64,000 nt of DNA from Shewanella glacialimarina (GCF_020511155.1 NZ_CP041216.1:4322001-4386000), one strand, 5' to 3'; positions 26,927 to 35,001 are shown, numbered from the stretch's first letter. Notes: generated by a model from the letters alone, not told the origin. Made by a program: numbers and translations.

Positions 26927-27253
26927 TTAGCCGCAGGTTGCTGGTTGATCTGAATCAGCGGCATGGTCATATAAAAACTGTTGAATATCTTTTAAGTCTT
27001 TTTCTGACAGTGCCTCAAAAACGGCAGGTTTGGCTTTGTGCATATCGCGAGTGAAAAAGCGATCCCACTGGCTCATGGTTTTGGTCATTGGAGTGAGTTC
27101 TTGCCCTTCACTATTTGCACTGTGGCAGGCTTTACATTCTTTTTTGTACAGGTGCTTACCTTTTTTAGGGTTTCCACCTTCAGCGGCCATAACTTGACTA
27201 CCAAACGATAATGCTATGGCGATTGCTATACTAACTTTAATATAAGTGTTCAT
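26927..27253 (-). CDS. Small periplasmic monoheme c-type cytochrome
   Basis: The 108-residue precursor has a signal peptide (MNTYIKVSIAIAIALSFGSQVMA) and one CKACH haem motif near residue 40. The mature part is short (about 85 residues), with a late Met-rich segment (LTPMTKTMSQWDRFF) that could provide the distal ligand. It is the first gene of the set cytochrome - DUF3373 barrel - otr, and may carry electrons to the octaheme enzyme. The C-terminal end ATCG leaves one extra free cysteine near the end. Confidence 0.88.
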   Translation of the reverse strand: MNTYIKVSIAIAIALSFGSQVMAAEGGNPKKGKHLYKKECKACHSANSEGQELTPMTKTMSQWDRFFTRDMHKAKPAVFEALSEKDLKDIQQFLYDHAADSDQPATCG

Positions 27254-27379
27254 CTGTTTATCCTCTGTAGGGCTTTTTATGGGTGCTACGTTAGCAAGGT
27301 GTCATTATTTCTTTGCTGTAACTAATGTTACCTAAAAGGGGGTAGTGTTAATTTGAAGTAGATCATATCCATGCAAAAA

Positions 27380-27424
27380 ATCTAATTGATAAAAATATAA
27401 TTGATAAAAATCTAATGGATATGA
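27380..27424. repeat. Three tandem 15-base repeats
   Basis: Units ATCTAATTGATAAAA, ATATAATTGATAAAA and ATCTAATGGATATGA follow one another without gaps, about 130-170 bases upstream of the cytochrome start. Fifteen bases is not a whole helical turn multiple (about 1.4 turns). It may be an array of regulator sites; identity unknown. Confidence 0.7.
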
Positions 27425-27553
27425 TTATAACGAGCATGTTATTAATAATTAATCGGTCTTGGCATTACTTAAAAAGCTACGCTAGGGAGGAAATAAAGCT
27501 AATAGAACAACCTCGAGGGGGAGTGTTAAGAATATGGGTAATGAGTTAAAACG

Positions 27554-27580
27554 AAAAAATCGCCCAAATGGGCGATTTTT
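27554..27580 (-). terminator. Deaminase terminator (bidirectional)
   Basis: Stem AAAAATCGCCC/GGGCGATTTTT with an AAAT loop, A- and T-flanked, begins about 20 bases beyond the deaminase stop. Confidence 0.85.
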
Positions 27581-27598
27581 AATTAATAACAATATAGC

Positions 27599-28048
27599 CT
27601 ACGACTCGGCTAACTCATCCAATGGCAACCAATTTACTGTCACACCAGCCTGTTGAAACATCTCTTGTGAAAGCTTAATTTTTTCACCCCAGCGTGATAA
27701 AAAATCAGCATTTTGTTCAGGGCAAAAGACGCCAGTAATACCTGTTTGAATTATTTTTGCTGCACAATTAGGGCAAGGAAAGTGCGTCACCCAAATATCG
27801 CATCCATCAAGGTCACGCTTGGCAAATAAAATGGCGTTTTCTTCGGCATGCAATGTTTTAAGCAGCTTCATTTCCCTGTCGTCGGTTTCAGCACTGTCTG
27901 AAATACCGTGCGGATAACCATTAAAGCCAACTGACACAATACGATTATGCTTGGTGATCACCGCGCCCACTTGAGTCGACGGGTCTTTACTCCAAGATCC
28001 CACTAACTCAGCCATTTGAAAAAAACGTTTTGCCCACTTTGAAATCAT
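27599..28048 (-). CDS. dCMP deaminase-type cytidine deaminase family protein
   Basis: The protein has 149 residues. The zinc site is made by HAEENAI (His and catalytic Glu) and PCPNCAAKI (two Cys). DPSTQVGAVI and FNGYPHGI match the dCMP deaminase family, which makes dUMP for thymidylate synthesis; ComEB-like proteins are of similar size. It is a single gene. Substrate preference (dCMP or other) is inferred from family membership. Confidence 0.85.
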   Translation of the reverse strand: MISKWAKRFFQMAELVGSWSKDPSTQVGAVITKHNRIVSVGFNGYPHGISDSAETDDREMKLLKTLHAEENAILFAKRDLDGCDIWVTHFPCPNCAAKIIQTGITGVFCPEQNADFLSRWGEKIKLSQEMFQQAGVTVNWLPLDELAES

Positions 28049-28148
28049 ACTAAAAGCCCTAAATGAATGACAAATAACAATCTTATTCGATAAAACATCA
28101 TACCTGATTAATAAATCATACTACTAAGATATCTGATGAAGTAATACT

Positions 28149-29315
28149 TTAGAGACCCTCTAACATCTTGGTCCACTTATCCAAATAAAATGGATGCTCA
28201 GTTAAACTAAGCGCACTTCTCAGTGAATCTTTAGCCTTATCGACCTCGCCTAATTGAATATAAGCTTCAGCTAGGGCGGCATGTGCTCCCGCCTCTTTAG
28301 GATAAGTTTCAATAGCCAGCATAAAAGTACTTAACGCGGTTTGAGGATCCGTTTTTAACTGACTGTCTGCTAATAATGTTAACGATTCAACAGCTGAAAT
28401 CTCAAAACCATATACCTGTTTTGACAAGTGCTGATAATACTCAACAATCGCTTTAGCGCCCTGCTTGCCGATAACTGAGTCAGGTTTAACCGTGTTATGC
28501 ACATCATTAAATATCATCTCAATACCGTTGGCGGTAGCCAGTATAGGTTGGGTCATATAATAACTGCCGTCAAAGCGCTTTATTTGATAGTTCAATTGAC
28601 TATTGGCATTGGTTTGAATGATACCTTCAAGCTTAGCAAATGAATCTAGTTGCCTCTGCTCAAAGTCACTATCACTGGTGCTAACAAATAGAAATCTTGG
28701 TTTGTCTTGCATGTTTTTAAGCTTTTTAGGCGCGTCATTTAGCACATATGCAAAGTCTGCTGATAACACTGGGCTAGCAGCAATATAGGCATTAAATAAG
28801 CTAGGACGATTAATTAAGCTGTAGAGCACTAAACCAGCATTACCAGTAAAGCCGTTAAAAATACGAAAGCCGTTGGTGCGATAGCGTTCATCAATTGCGG
28901 GCAGTAAATCTTGCTCAAAAAAGTCCAGTAGTGCCTGATCACCTTGTTGCTCTATTGCACGCTGCTTTAACTTTCCCAAGGCTTGATGGCCATCCGGTGC
29001 GGTAATAATGATCGTTTCAGGCCATGGCCAACCGCCGTTATGGCTCATCCAGTCGTGCATTCCAACCAGCATTAAATGACTTCTTGGATGTAAATCCAAC
29101 AGAACAACATAACGTGTGTTCGGTGACTGTTGATAATTATGTGGCAAAGTCACCATGAAATTGGCCGACTCAGCACCCAGTAAAGTGGACGTTACCTTAA
29201 GTTCTTCGGTGGTCGAAATGGGGAAAGCGGGTTTAGCATAAGGCTGACTTGACCAGAATATAGCAATAAAAAACATGAGTGCTAAAAAGTAATAACAACG
29301 TAGGGATTGAATCAT
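28149..29315 (-). CDS. Periplasmic esterase-fold protein with C-terminal TPR-like region
   Basis: The ATG at 29315 follows AAGGACG and gives 388 residues. A signal peptide or anchor (about 1-27) is followed by an alpha/beta-hydrolase of the Fes/IroE-like esterase type (VTLPHNYQQSPNTRYVVLLD, then EQDLLPAIDERYRT). The strand-turn-helix that usually holds GxSxG reads FNGFTGNAGL, so Thr157 stands where the Ser nucleophile is expected. The C-terminal 80 residues look like two TPR-type helix pairs (AGAHAALAEAYIQLGEVDKA). Substrate unknown; it may be inactive or use another residue. Confidence 0.75.
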   Translation of the reverse strand: MIQSLRCYYFLALMFFIAIFWSSQPYAKPAFPISTTEELKVTSTLLGAESANFMVTLPHNYQQSPNTRYVVLLDLHPRSHLMLVGMHDWMSHNGGWPWPETIIITAPDGHQALGKLKQRAIEQQGDQALLDFFEQDLLPAIDERYRTNGFRIFNGFTGNAGLVLYSLINRPSLFNAYIAASPVLSADFAYVLNDAPKKLKNMQDKPRFLFVSTSDSDFEQRQLDSFAKLEGIIQTNANSQLNYQIKRFDGSYYMTQPILATANGIEMIFNDVHNTVKPDSVIGKQGAKAIVEYYQHLSKQVYGFEISAVESLTLLADSQLKTDPQTALSTFMLAIETYPKEAGAHAALAEAYIQLGEVDKAKDSLRSALSLTEHPFYLDKWTKMLEGL

Positions 29316-29377
29316 ATTCGTCCTTGAAAATAGGTAGCTCAAATGAGTACATCAGTTGATCCTAACTTAACACCCAA

Positions 29378-29444
29378 AAGCTGAGCGTACAACTTTCAAA
29401 AATTTGTTGTGATTTATGATTTACTTACAACAAATCCTCAGCTT
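29378..29444. repeat. Nested inverted repeat upstream of mtnC
   Basis: Outer arms AAGCTGAG (29378-29385) and CTCAGCTT (29437-29444) enclose inner arms ATTTGTTGT (29402-29410) and ACAACAAAT (29427-29435). The right arms are one base apart while the left arms are 16 bases apart. It could be an RNA structure in an mtnC leader or paired protein sites. No T-run follows. Confidence 0.6.
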
Positions 29445-29531
29445 AGATAATGCAATTAAGCTAGCCATTAACAACAATAAAGCATAGGATCACAGGCAAG
29501 TTAATTTGTTTATTTGGAGTCACAAAACATT

Positions 29532-30206
29532 ATGAGTATTAGAGCCATCATCGTTGATACCGCTGGTACCACTACCGATCTAACCTTTATTCAGGATGTA
29601 TTATTTCCTTACTCCAAAAAAGCAATGGCTGACTTTCTTGAGCAAAATCAAAGTAATGCATTGGTTGATTACTGCATTAGTGATGTTAAAGATATCGCGC
29701 TTGAACCTGAAGCAGATCTTGCCCGTGTCAATGAAATTTTATGCCAATGGATTGATGAAGACCGTAAACTGACTCCATTAAAAACCTTGCAGGGATTGAT
29801 TTGGAAACAAGGCTATAGCCGCTCTGAATTTAGAGGCCATATCTATCCAGATTTCATCGACAATATTGACCGCATTCTTAACGCAAACCTGCGTATTTAT
29901 AGCTTTTCATCTGGATCTGTCGACGCGCAAAAATTACTGTTTAGTCATACCGACTCAGGTGATTTAACCGCTAAATTTAGCGGTCATTTTGATACTCGTA
30001 CCGGTAATAAATTAGACAAGCAGGCGTACAGCAACATTTGTAACACCATCAGCTTAAAACCAAAACAGTTGCTGTTTATTTCCGATAGAGTGGAAGAGTT
30101 ACAAGCCGCAGAAGCTGCGGGGTTAATGACTTGCCAAATGGTAAGAGAGCCAAGTGCCAACACGGCTAAATTCAAAACCATTACCACATTTGATGAACTG
30201 TCTGTC
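29532..30206 (+). CDS. mtnC: MtnC-type HAD phosphatase (enolase-phosphatase E1)
   Basis: The ATG at 29532 is chosen (MSIRAIIVDTAGTTTDLTF), with GGAG upstream; 224 residues. The HAD fold has the nucleophile Asp9, SFSSGSVDAQKLLF (motif II), and FISDRVEELQAAEAAG (motif IV). In the methionine salvage pathway MtnC enolises and dephosphorylates diketomethylthiopentyl phosphate. Motif I here is DTAGT, with Ala at the place of the usual Glu (DIEGT); phosphonoacetaldehyde hydrolases carry DxAGT. The remaining motifs match MtnC closely. No other mtn gene is in the window. Confidence 0.85.
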
Positions 30207-30216
30207 TAACAATCTC

Positions 30217-30238
30217 CCCCCACTATTAAGGTGGGGGA
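30217..30238. terminator. Hairpin after mtnC
   Basis: A G/C-rich stem (CCCCCAC/GTGGGGG with a short AT loop) lies between the convergent mtnC and the following membrane-protein gene. No T-run is seen, so its role as a terminator is plausible and not certain. Confidence 0.5.
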
Positions 30239-30245
30239 AGCATTA

Positions 30246-31316
30246 TCACTCTACTTGATTCACTGGCTTTGGTAACATTCGACCAAAAGCAACTGAAACA
30301 CATGGTTTAATAACAAAGTCATAATCATAAACAGCACTACTATTGCGTGTTATTGCCAGTATTTCATAATCATTCAATTCTACAACGTGTGAATCTGCCG
30401 ATTTTTCACAACGAGACAAGTTATCTGCCTCGAACGTATAAGCAAATAATGCTACCGCCTTACGCACCCCTAAAGAGTAATTGTGGTGGACCTGCTTGAA
30501 GTCAATCTCTTGAAATATATTGATATTAAGGTTCATACCCTCTAGTTGTTTGTCATCTGTGGTACTGAGATTGTCATTCTCTTTGGCTAGAGGTTGTTCC
30601 AGCTGGTCTAATATATCCTCTCTCATATTTACATCTTGTTGGTTTAGCACCTGAGAAACTGGACTGTTCGGATCTTCAATATTACTTTCTAGATCAACAC
30701 CTAACAACATCCACAAATGGTAAATCACCACAAAAGACAACATCACTCTGACTAAAAATGTACTACGTCGAAAAGTACTATGATGTATAAATTGAGGTGA
30801 CTTGATACCTAATGGCCTCAATATCCATATAAATAAGAAGTAAGCAGGTGACATAATCTGCACTAAAAACATCACGATCCCGCTGATAATAATGAACCAA
30901 GCAGGGATATACAGCAGAATGGCGAAGTTATGAGTGTAATTAAAATGTTGAGCTGGCACGCCCACGACATCATTAACCACCGCGCTGGCATTTGCCAGAG
31001 CAAAATTAGCGATTATGGCATAAAACAATAACAGTACTGCTTTACCCGCCAGGCTATGCCAAACTTTTTCAAAGATAGGCCAAAACTCTAGCAATATGGC
31101 GAGTAAACTGACCAGTGCAACTAAAGCCAATGGCTGCTTAAAAATAAGTAACAAAATGGCAAGCAGATAGAACTTTTGCGCAATAGACAATTGATCACGC
31201 AATACAATCAATCGACTAATTAGCTGTTGGAATACTAATTTGGGTATTGCGGCAGCTTCTGGCAACTTAAACGACTTTATTCGTGCAAACATGATTCTCT
31301 TACTCACTTTGGCCAT
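30246..31316 (-). CDS. Multi-pass membrane protein of unknown function
   Basis: 356 residues, not recognised. Hydrophobic segments cover about residues 42-80, 90-110, 125-160 and 185-206, giving five or six membrane passes. A hydrophilic C-terminal half (about 208-356) rich in Asp, Glu and Asn follows and includes SLGVRKAVALFAYTFEADNL and NDYEILAITRNSSAVYDYDF. It resembles a membrane anchor plus a soluble sensor-like domain. The alternative start at 31292 (MFARIKSF) has a slightly better ribosome-binding site. The neighbours give no functional hint. Confidence 0.7.
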   Translation of the reverse strand: MAKVSKRIMFARIKSFKLPEAAAIPKLVFQQLISRLIVLRDQLSIAQKFYLLAILLLIFKQPLALVALVSLLAILLEFWPIFEKVWHSLAGKAVLLLFYAIIANFALANASAVVNDVVGVPAQHFNYTHNFAILLYIPAWFIIISGIVMFLVQIMSPAYFLFIWILRPLGIKSPQFIHHSTFRRSTFLVRVMLSFVVIYHLWMLLGVDLESNIEDPNSPVSQVLNQQDVNMREDILDQLEQPLAKENDNLSTTDDKQLEGMNLNINIFQEIDFKQVHHNYSLGVRKAVALFAYTFEADNLSRCEKSADSHVVELNDYEILAITRNSSAVYDYDFVIKPCVSVAFGRMLPKPVNQVE

Positions 31317-31435
31317 CGCATCAGAATACGTATGTTATTTATAAAAGCAGCCATTTAAGCTAATGGCAAAACAATAACATAACGTGTTTTTATACTTGTT
31401 GTCAGTATCAATGATTGCTAAATTGGTGTTATATA

Positions 31436-31451
31436 TTAAACGACCGTTTAA
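31436..31451. promoter_or_regulatory. Palindrome TTAAACG-AC-CGTTTAA, candidate operator
   Basis: Two perfect seven-base arms flank two bases, 40 bases before the thioesterase start and overlapping an AT-rich TATATT element. The form is that of TetR-family fatty-acid regulators such as PsrA (AAAC...GTTT), which suits a thioesterase promoter. The regulator is inferred. Confidence 0.55.
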
Positions 31452-31490
31452 AAAAACTTATACCAACTTATAAGAATAAGGATAAGCCAC

Positions 31491-31916
31491 ATGGAAGACT
31501 TTATCGCTGAACACCCTATCCACACCAAGATCCCGGTCGCATGGGGCGAAATGGATGCCTTACAACATGTCAATAATGCTGTTTATTTTAAATATTTCGA
31601 AACTGCTAGATTAGACTTTTTTAATCAAATAAACTTACTAGAAGACTTACATAAAACGGGAGTTGGCCCTGTTTTAAGTGAAACTAACGCACGCTATAAA
31701 CGCCCAGTAACCTTTCCCGACACCTTAATTATTGGTGTGACGATTAGTGATATTCAAGCTGACCGTTTTATCATGCACTACACTGCATTCAGTGAGGCAC
31801 AGCAAGCGGTGACAACCCAAGGCTGGGCTAAAATAGTGATGTTTAACTTTAAAACAGGTAAAAAAGCCGATCTAACCCCGCCATTACTCAATGCGCTAAC
31901 GCTTTATGCCAAATAA
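31491..31916 (+). CDS. Acyl-CoA thioesterase, hot-dog fold (4HBT family)
   Basis: 141 residues. The 4HBT signature WGEMDALQHVNNAVYFKYFE carries the catalytic Asp and HVNN pattern of 4-hydroxybenzoyl-CoA thioesterase relatives (YbgC/FadM type). It hydrolyses short or medium acyl-CoA thioesters. A palindrome 40 bases upstream could be its operator. A GNAT gene starts 14 bases after its stop. Substrate chain length unknown. Confidence 0.88.
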   Translation: MEDFIAEHPIHTKIPVAWGEMDALQHVNNAVYFKYFETARLDFFNQINLLEDLHKTGVGPVLSETNARYKRPVTFPDTLIIGVTISDIQADRFIMHYTAFSEAQQAVTTQGWAKIVMFNFKTGKKADLTPPLLNALTLYAK

Positions 31917-31929
31917 TAGAGAAAAGAGT

Positions 31930-32178
31930 ATGGATAATATTGCTGTCGTACATCAGCCAGAGCTGCATCGTTTTGTAGCTGGTTCAGAGGATGGGCAAGC
32001 GTTGTTGGAATATCACTTAGCCAATAAAACCATCAATTTTCACCATACTTTTGTACCACCATCAATGTGCGGCAAGGGGATGGCTGAAAAATTGGTACGA
32101 GTAGGGTTAGGCTGGGCGAATGAGCAACAACTGACTATAGAAGCCAGTTGCAGTTACGTACAAAAATTTCTGCGTTAA
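31930..32178 (+). CDS. Small GNAT-fold N-acetyltransferase (YjdJ type)
   Basis: The ATG at 31930, behind GAGAAAAGAG, gives 82 residues, typical of the minimal YjdJ/Gcn5-like group. The acetyl-CoA binding segment is FVPPSMCGKGMAEKLVRVGL; YVQKFL at the end is a family feature. These proteins lack the N-terminal strands of full GNAT enzymes; the substrate is unknown. It is probably co-transcribed with the thioesterase. Confidence 0.85.
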   Translation: MDNIAVVHQPELHRFVAGSEDGQALLEYHLANKTINFHHTFVPPSMCGKGMAEKLVRVGLGWANEQQLTIEASCSYVQKFLR

Positions 32179-32204
32179 ATTAGCTAGCATCTCACTTACA
32201 GTCG

Positions 32205-32615
32205 CTAAACGCTTACCCCCGTTAGGTCAGCTAATTGCGTTTTTACCGCATCAGACAATGGCTGACTTTTTTCTGCTTGATAATCGTAATGCACCATAGT
32301 GGTTTTTGCTTCGGCGGTTTGCTTGCCTTCTTGCCAGCAACTTTGAGCGATTTCAAAACTGCTGTTACCGATACGGCTAATGTGGGTTTTTACCGTTACC
32401 GTTTTACCGTAAAACGTGGGCGCATTAAACGCTATGGTAAAACCTGCAATAATCATATTCCATTTTGATAAATCTTGTCCTGGATTTACAATTTCAAAAA
32501 CAGGATCTCTTGCCGCCTCAAACCACACCGGAATAACGGTATTGTTAATATGGCCTAGGGCATCGGTTTCACAAAAGCGCGGTGTTAAATCCAAAGAAAA
32601 CTGAGTCACTGGCAC
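32205..32615 (-). CDS. Acyl-CoA thioesterase, hot-dog fold (4HBT family)
   Basis: 136 residues starting at a GTG behind AAGGAATT. RFCETDALGHINNTVIPVWF is the 4HBT active-site region. It is a second, distinct thioesterase next to the 31.5-kb one but on the other strand, and convergent with the GNAT gene. The two differ clearly in sequence, so they are not a recent duplication. The substrate is unknown. Confidence 0.87.
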   Translation of the reverse strand: MPVTQFSLDLTPRFCETDALGHINNTVIPVWFEAARDPVFEIVNPGQDLSKWNMIIAGFTIAFNAPTFYGKTVTVKTHISRIGNSSFEIAQSCWQEGKQTAEAKTTMVHYDYQAEKSQPLSDAVKTQLADLTGVSV

Positions 32616-32700
32616 GGTAATTCCTTATTATTATAATCGGTATATTCAGGGTCATCATCGCCAAACTCAATTCAGCGGCAACAAGAGTTTAATAGAGTCA

Positions 32701-33507
32701 TCAAACATCATCAAAGAAGTCTTTGTCTCGAATATACTTATGCATGTAATGATATGCAAACGGTGATATCAACCAGCTTATAATACTTAATAAAAATCGA
32801 TTTACCGGATGGATATTGTCATAAATTCTTTCATTATGTAGCCACAGCATTTTACCCACATGGTAGTAAATACCCGGTAAAGGAGGCAGAAATGTCACTA
32901 TATCGACGCCACAGCAAATACGATAAGTACGTCTATGTAATAGATATTGCTGCTGAAAACTCTTAAACCCCGGCGCAGGTTGACCAAATGTCACTACCCG
33001 CTTAATTGCTCGGGGAAAGTCTCGCTCTAACCTATCGGCAGCCAGAATAGCCATCGCACCGCCAGATGAATGTCCCGTTAAGCTAATACGTTTACCGGAT
33101 TGAATTAGAGGAGTCAAAATAGTAAGCAGTTGTTGATAAAGGCTGACACCCGTCAGATACTCAGGAGGTTTAGGGTTGGCTGTTTGCTCCAGTAAATACT
33201 CATATCCTCCATGCACTCGATACTCGGCATCAGCAAAAACTTTGGTTACTGGCCAGCACCAGGTATTAATCCACCACTCATTCACCGTTTGCGAACCGCG
33301 AAATACCACCAGCACTTCCGTTTGATCTTCACGCCACAGAATTCGTGCACAAACATTGCCCCAACGATTGGCAATCTGTTGATAATTCTCTGCCGCAAAC
33401 CCTAACTTCTCAGGCGAAAAATCAGCTTTATACGTTACCTTACAAAGCACCGCATAACGTTCATATTGATAGCGCTTAAGTTTTTTCAAATCACTGTAGT
33501 CAGTCAA
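32701..33507 (-). CDS. Lipase class 3 family protein
   Basis: 268 residues with the fungal-lipase-like (Lipase_3) core: VVFRGSQTVNEWW (oxyanion region), SLTGHSSGGAMAILAADRLE (nucleophile Ser) and ICCGVDIVTFLPP (Asp of the triad), with histidines in the C-terminal part. There is no signal peptide. A hydrophobic C-terminal stretch (RFLLSIISWLISPF) might touch membranes. The start (TTG at 33507) has no good ribosome-binding site, so the true start may be a little further in. It borders the accessory block described below. Confidence 0.8.
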   Translation of the reverse strand: MTDYSDLKKLKRYQYERYAVLCKVTYKADFSPEKLGFAAENYQQIANRWGNVCARILWREDQTEVLVVFRGSQTVNEWWINTWCWPVTKVFADAEYRVHGGYEYLLEQTANPKPPEYLTGVSLYQQLLTILTPLIQSGKRISLTGHSSGGAMAILAADRLERDFPRAIKRVVTFGQPAPGFKSFQQQYLLHRRTYRICCGVDIVTFLPPLPGIYYHVGKMLWLHNERIYDNIHPVNRFLLSIISWLISPFAYHYMHKYIRDKDFFDDV

Positions 33508-33595
33508 ATATTGCTACAAACTAGTATAGTAGCAACTGATGACAGTTCTGTGATGTGTGTAACCAGAAAAAGTTTGTACTTAATCAATTTATCAA

Positions 33596-34086
33596 TTACA
33601 AACGCCTTTCGCGTTTAGCTAGCTCTTCAGCTGCAATCTCTGCTTGAACTAATTTATAATCTTCTACGCTATTTAATCGATGCTGAACAAAAATATGATA
33701 TTGCTTACTACCCAGAATAAAAATAGAGAACACCGCAGCCAAAGCAGCAACCAGCTTAAAGACAAATATCCCAACATAGAACTCATCTATTATAATTAAT
33801 GGTGTAAGTAGGATTAACAGAATATAAAGGAGACCCTTTAATATCTTTACTGCATAAAATGAACCCTGCACAACCAGAAAATTAACCACGCAAAAAATAA
33901 AACAACGACAGCAAGGGCTACTAACGTGACTTCTGGTGGTGAGGAAAAATAAAACGACATTATTAACGAGGTTATAGTGCTTATTGATACGGTCATTAAC
34001 AGTGAAGCGATTAAAAAGAGTACTATCGACCGTATTGGTGGAATCAACCCAACCTCGGCATTGTTTGTGTTCTGTTTATATTTCAT
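33596..34086 (-). pseudogene. Decayed second copy of the four-helix membrane protein
   Basis: Two overlapping frames together match the intact 163-residue protein encoded at 34510-35001. The first frame gives MKYKQNTNNAEVGLIPPIRS and two membrane segments; the second resumes with VVQGSFYAVKILKGLLYILL and runs to EELAKRERRL. The switch lies in a T-rich run near 33880-33900, where FIFCVVNFLVVQGSFYAVKI in one frame aligns with IVFCGVNVAILRGSFFAVKI of the intact copy. An insertion or deletion in the run explains this. It starts at the same TGATG overlap as the intact pair. Confidence 0.8.
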
Positions 34087-34499
34087 CATTCAACAGCCAT
34101 CTCTTGATAAATGCCAATAGCCAAATTCTTTACGGTGCCAGAAAATGCACTACCAGAAAAACTCATCGCAGCCCCTAAAGCATCGGTTATTTGAAGCCTA
34201 AAAGACGCAGTGATATGTTTTCCTGAGTATTGTTTAACAACGCCTTTTTTAACCATATTTTTCAACGCTTTTTTAGATGCACCAGGGATATTCAATCTTA
34301 ATAACTCAGCACTTAATCTTCTTTGCTCGGGTCGTGATAGCCCTTTTAACAAATCATATGTCGTCTTTCCCGTTTATGCCTGCATTAACTTAATACTTTT
34401 TAGTGTTACTGCCGCAGATGCTCCCGCTCCAGCAAGAGAAACTAAATCTAATGCAGAACAAGTATTTTGATACTAATCTTAGAAATCTAGAAAATAATT
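34086..34499 (-). pseudogene. Truncated, stop-riddled second copy of the unrecognised 313-residue protein
   Basis: In one continuous frame this stretch matches the C-terminal part (about residues 178-313) of the protein at 35001-35942: NTCSALDLVSLAGAGASAAV, MQA-stop-TGKTTYDLLKGLSR and ASFRLQITDALGAAMSFSGS. Stops interrupt it where the intact copy has Gln184 (TAA, 34479-34481), Trp186 (TAG, 34473-34475) and Gly219 (TAA, 34374-34376). The 5' half is missing; the homology starts right after the stop of the preceding gene. A small frame beginning at 34352 is only its undamaged tail. Confidence 0.85.
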
Positions 34500-34509
34500 A
34501 AATGTAGAG

Positions 34510-35001
34510 CTATTTTCTCTTCTTTGTTGACATTTCAGCCTTAAAAGCCGCTTGAACTTCTTTAAGGTCTTCCGCTGCATCAAATTGATACTGAACAAAA
34601 AAATGGTAATGCTTATTATTTAATAAATAAAATGTCAAAAGTGCGGCTATCATACAGATAAAGTAAAAAGGGATATAATGTGTCTTATATTCCATCAACA
34701 ACACTGAAGGCAGAAACACTACAAATAACACAGAGAGGTAATATTTAAAAATTTTAACAGCAAAAAAAGAACCTCTTAAAATGGCAACATTAACACCGCA
34801 AAATACAATCGCAGATCCAAATAGATAAAAAAGTTTTCCTGTAATTTCTACATCTACGTAAAAATCTAGAATAATTAAATTTAATGCTCCAATACAAAAT
34901 AACATCAGCATAGTAGAAGCTAAAAATGCCAAAATAGACTTAGTTGGCGGAACAAGGCCTACAATATCATCGTCGCTTTTTTGCTTCTTTTTATGTTGCA
35001 T
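34510..35001 (-). CDS. Four-helix membrane protein, partner of the upstream gene
   Basis: 163 residues from the ATG at 35001, which overlaps the stop of the upstream gene as TGATG. A hydrophilic Lys/Asp-rich N-terminus (1-15) precedes four predicted membrane helices at about 22-47, 55-76, 85-104 and 109-127; the tail is charged (FDAAEDLKEVQAAFKAEMST). I do not recognise the family. Tight coupling to a gene with hydrophobic hairpins and the presence of a decayed second pair suggest a toxin-immunity or other paired system; this is inference. Base composition is more AT-rich than in the flanks. Confidence 0.75.
   Translation of the reverse strand: MQHKKKQKSDDDIVGLVPPTKSILAFLASTMLMLFCIGALNLIILDFYVDVEITGKLFYLFGSAIVFCGVNVAILRGSFFAVKIFKYYLSVLFVVFLPSVLLMEYKTHYIPFYFICMIAALLTFYLLNNKHYHFFVQYQFDAAEDLKEVQAAFKAEMSTKKRK

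Larger units (their letters stand above)
27254..27598. other. Intergenic region upstream of the otr locus
   Basis: The promoter region of the cytochrome gene. Its main feature is a three-copy 15-base repeat at 27380-27424; the deaminase terminator lies at the far side. No gene is evident. Confidence 0.5.

Noticed and set aside
32701..33507. Lipase class 3 gene as a type VI secretion effector
   Set aside because: It lies beside the toxin-like block, but no VgrG, PAAR or adaptor gene and no clear immunity gene of its own are present; housekeeping or defence roles are equally possible.
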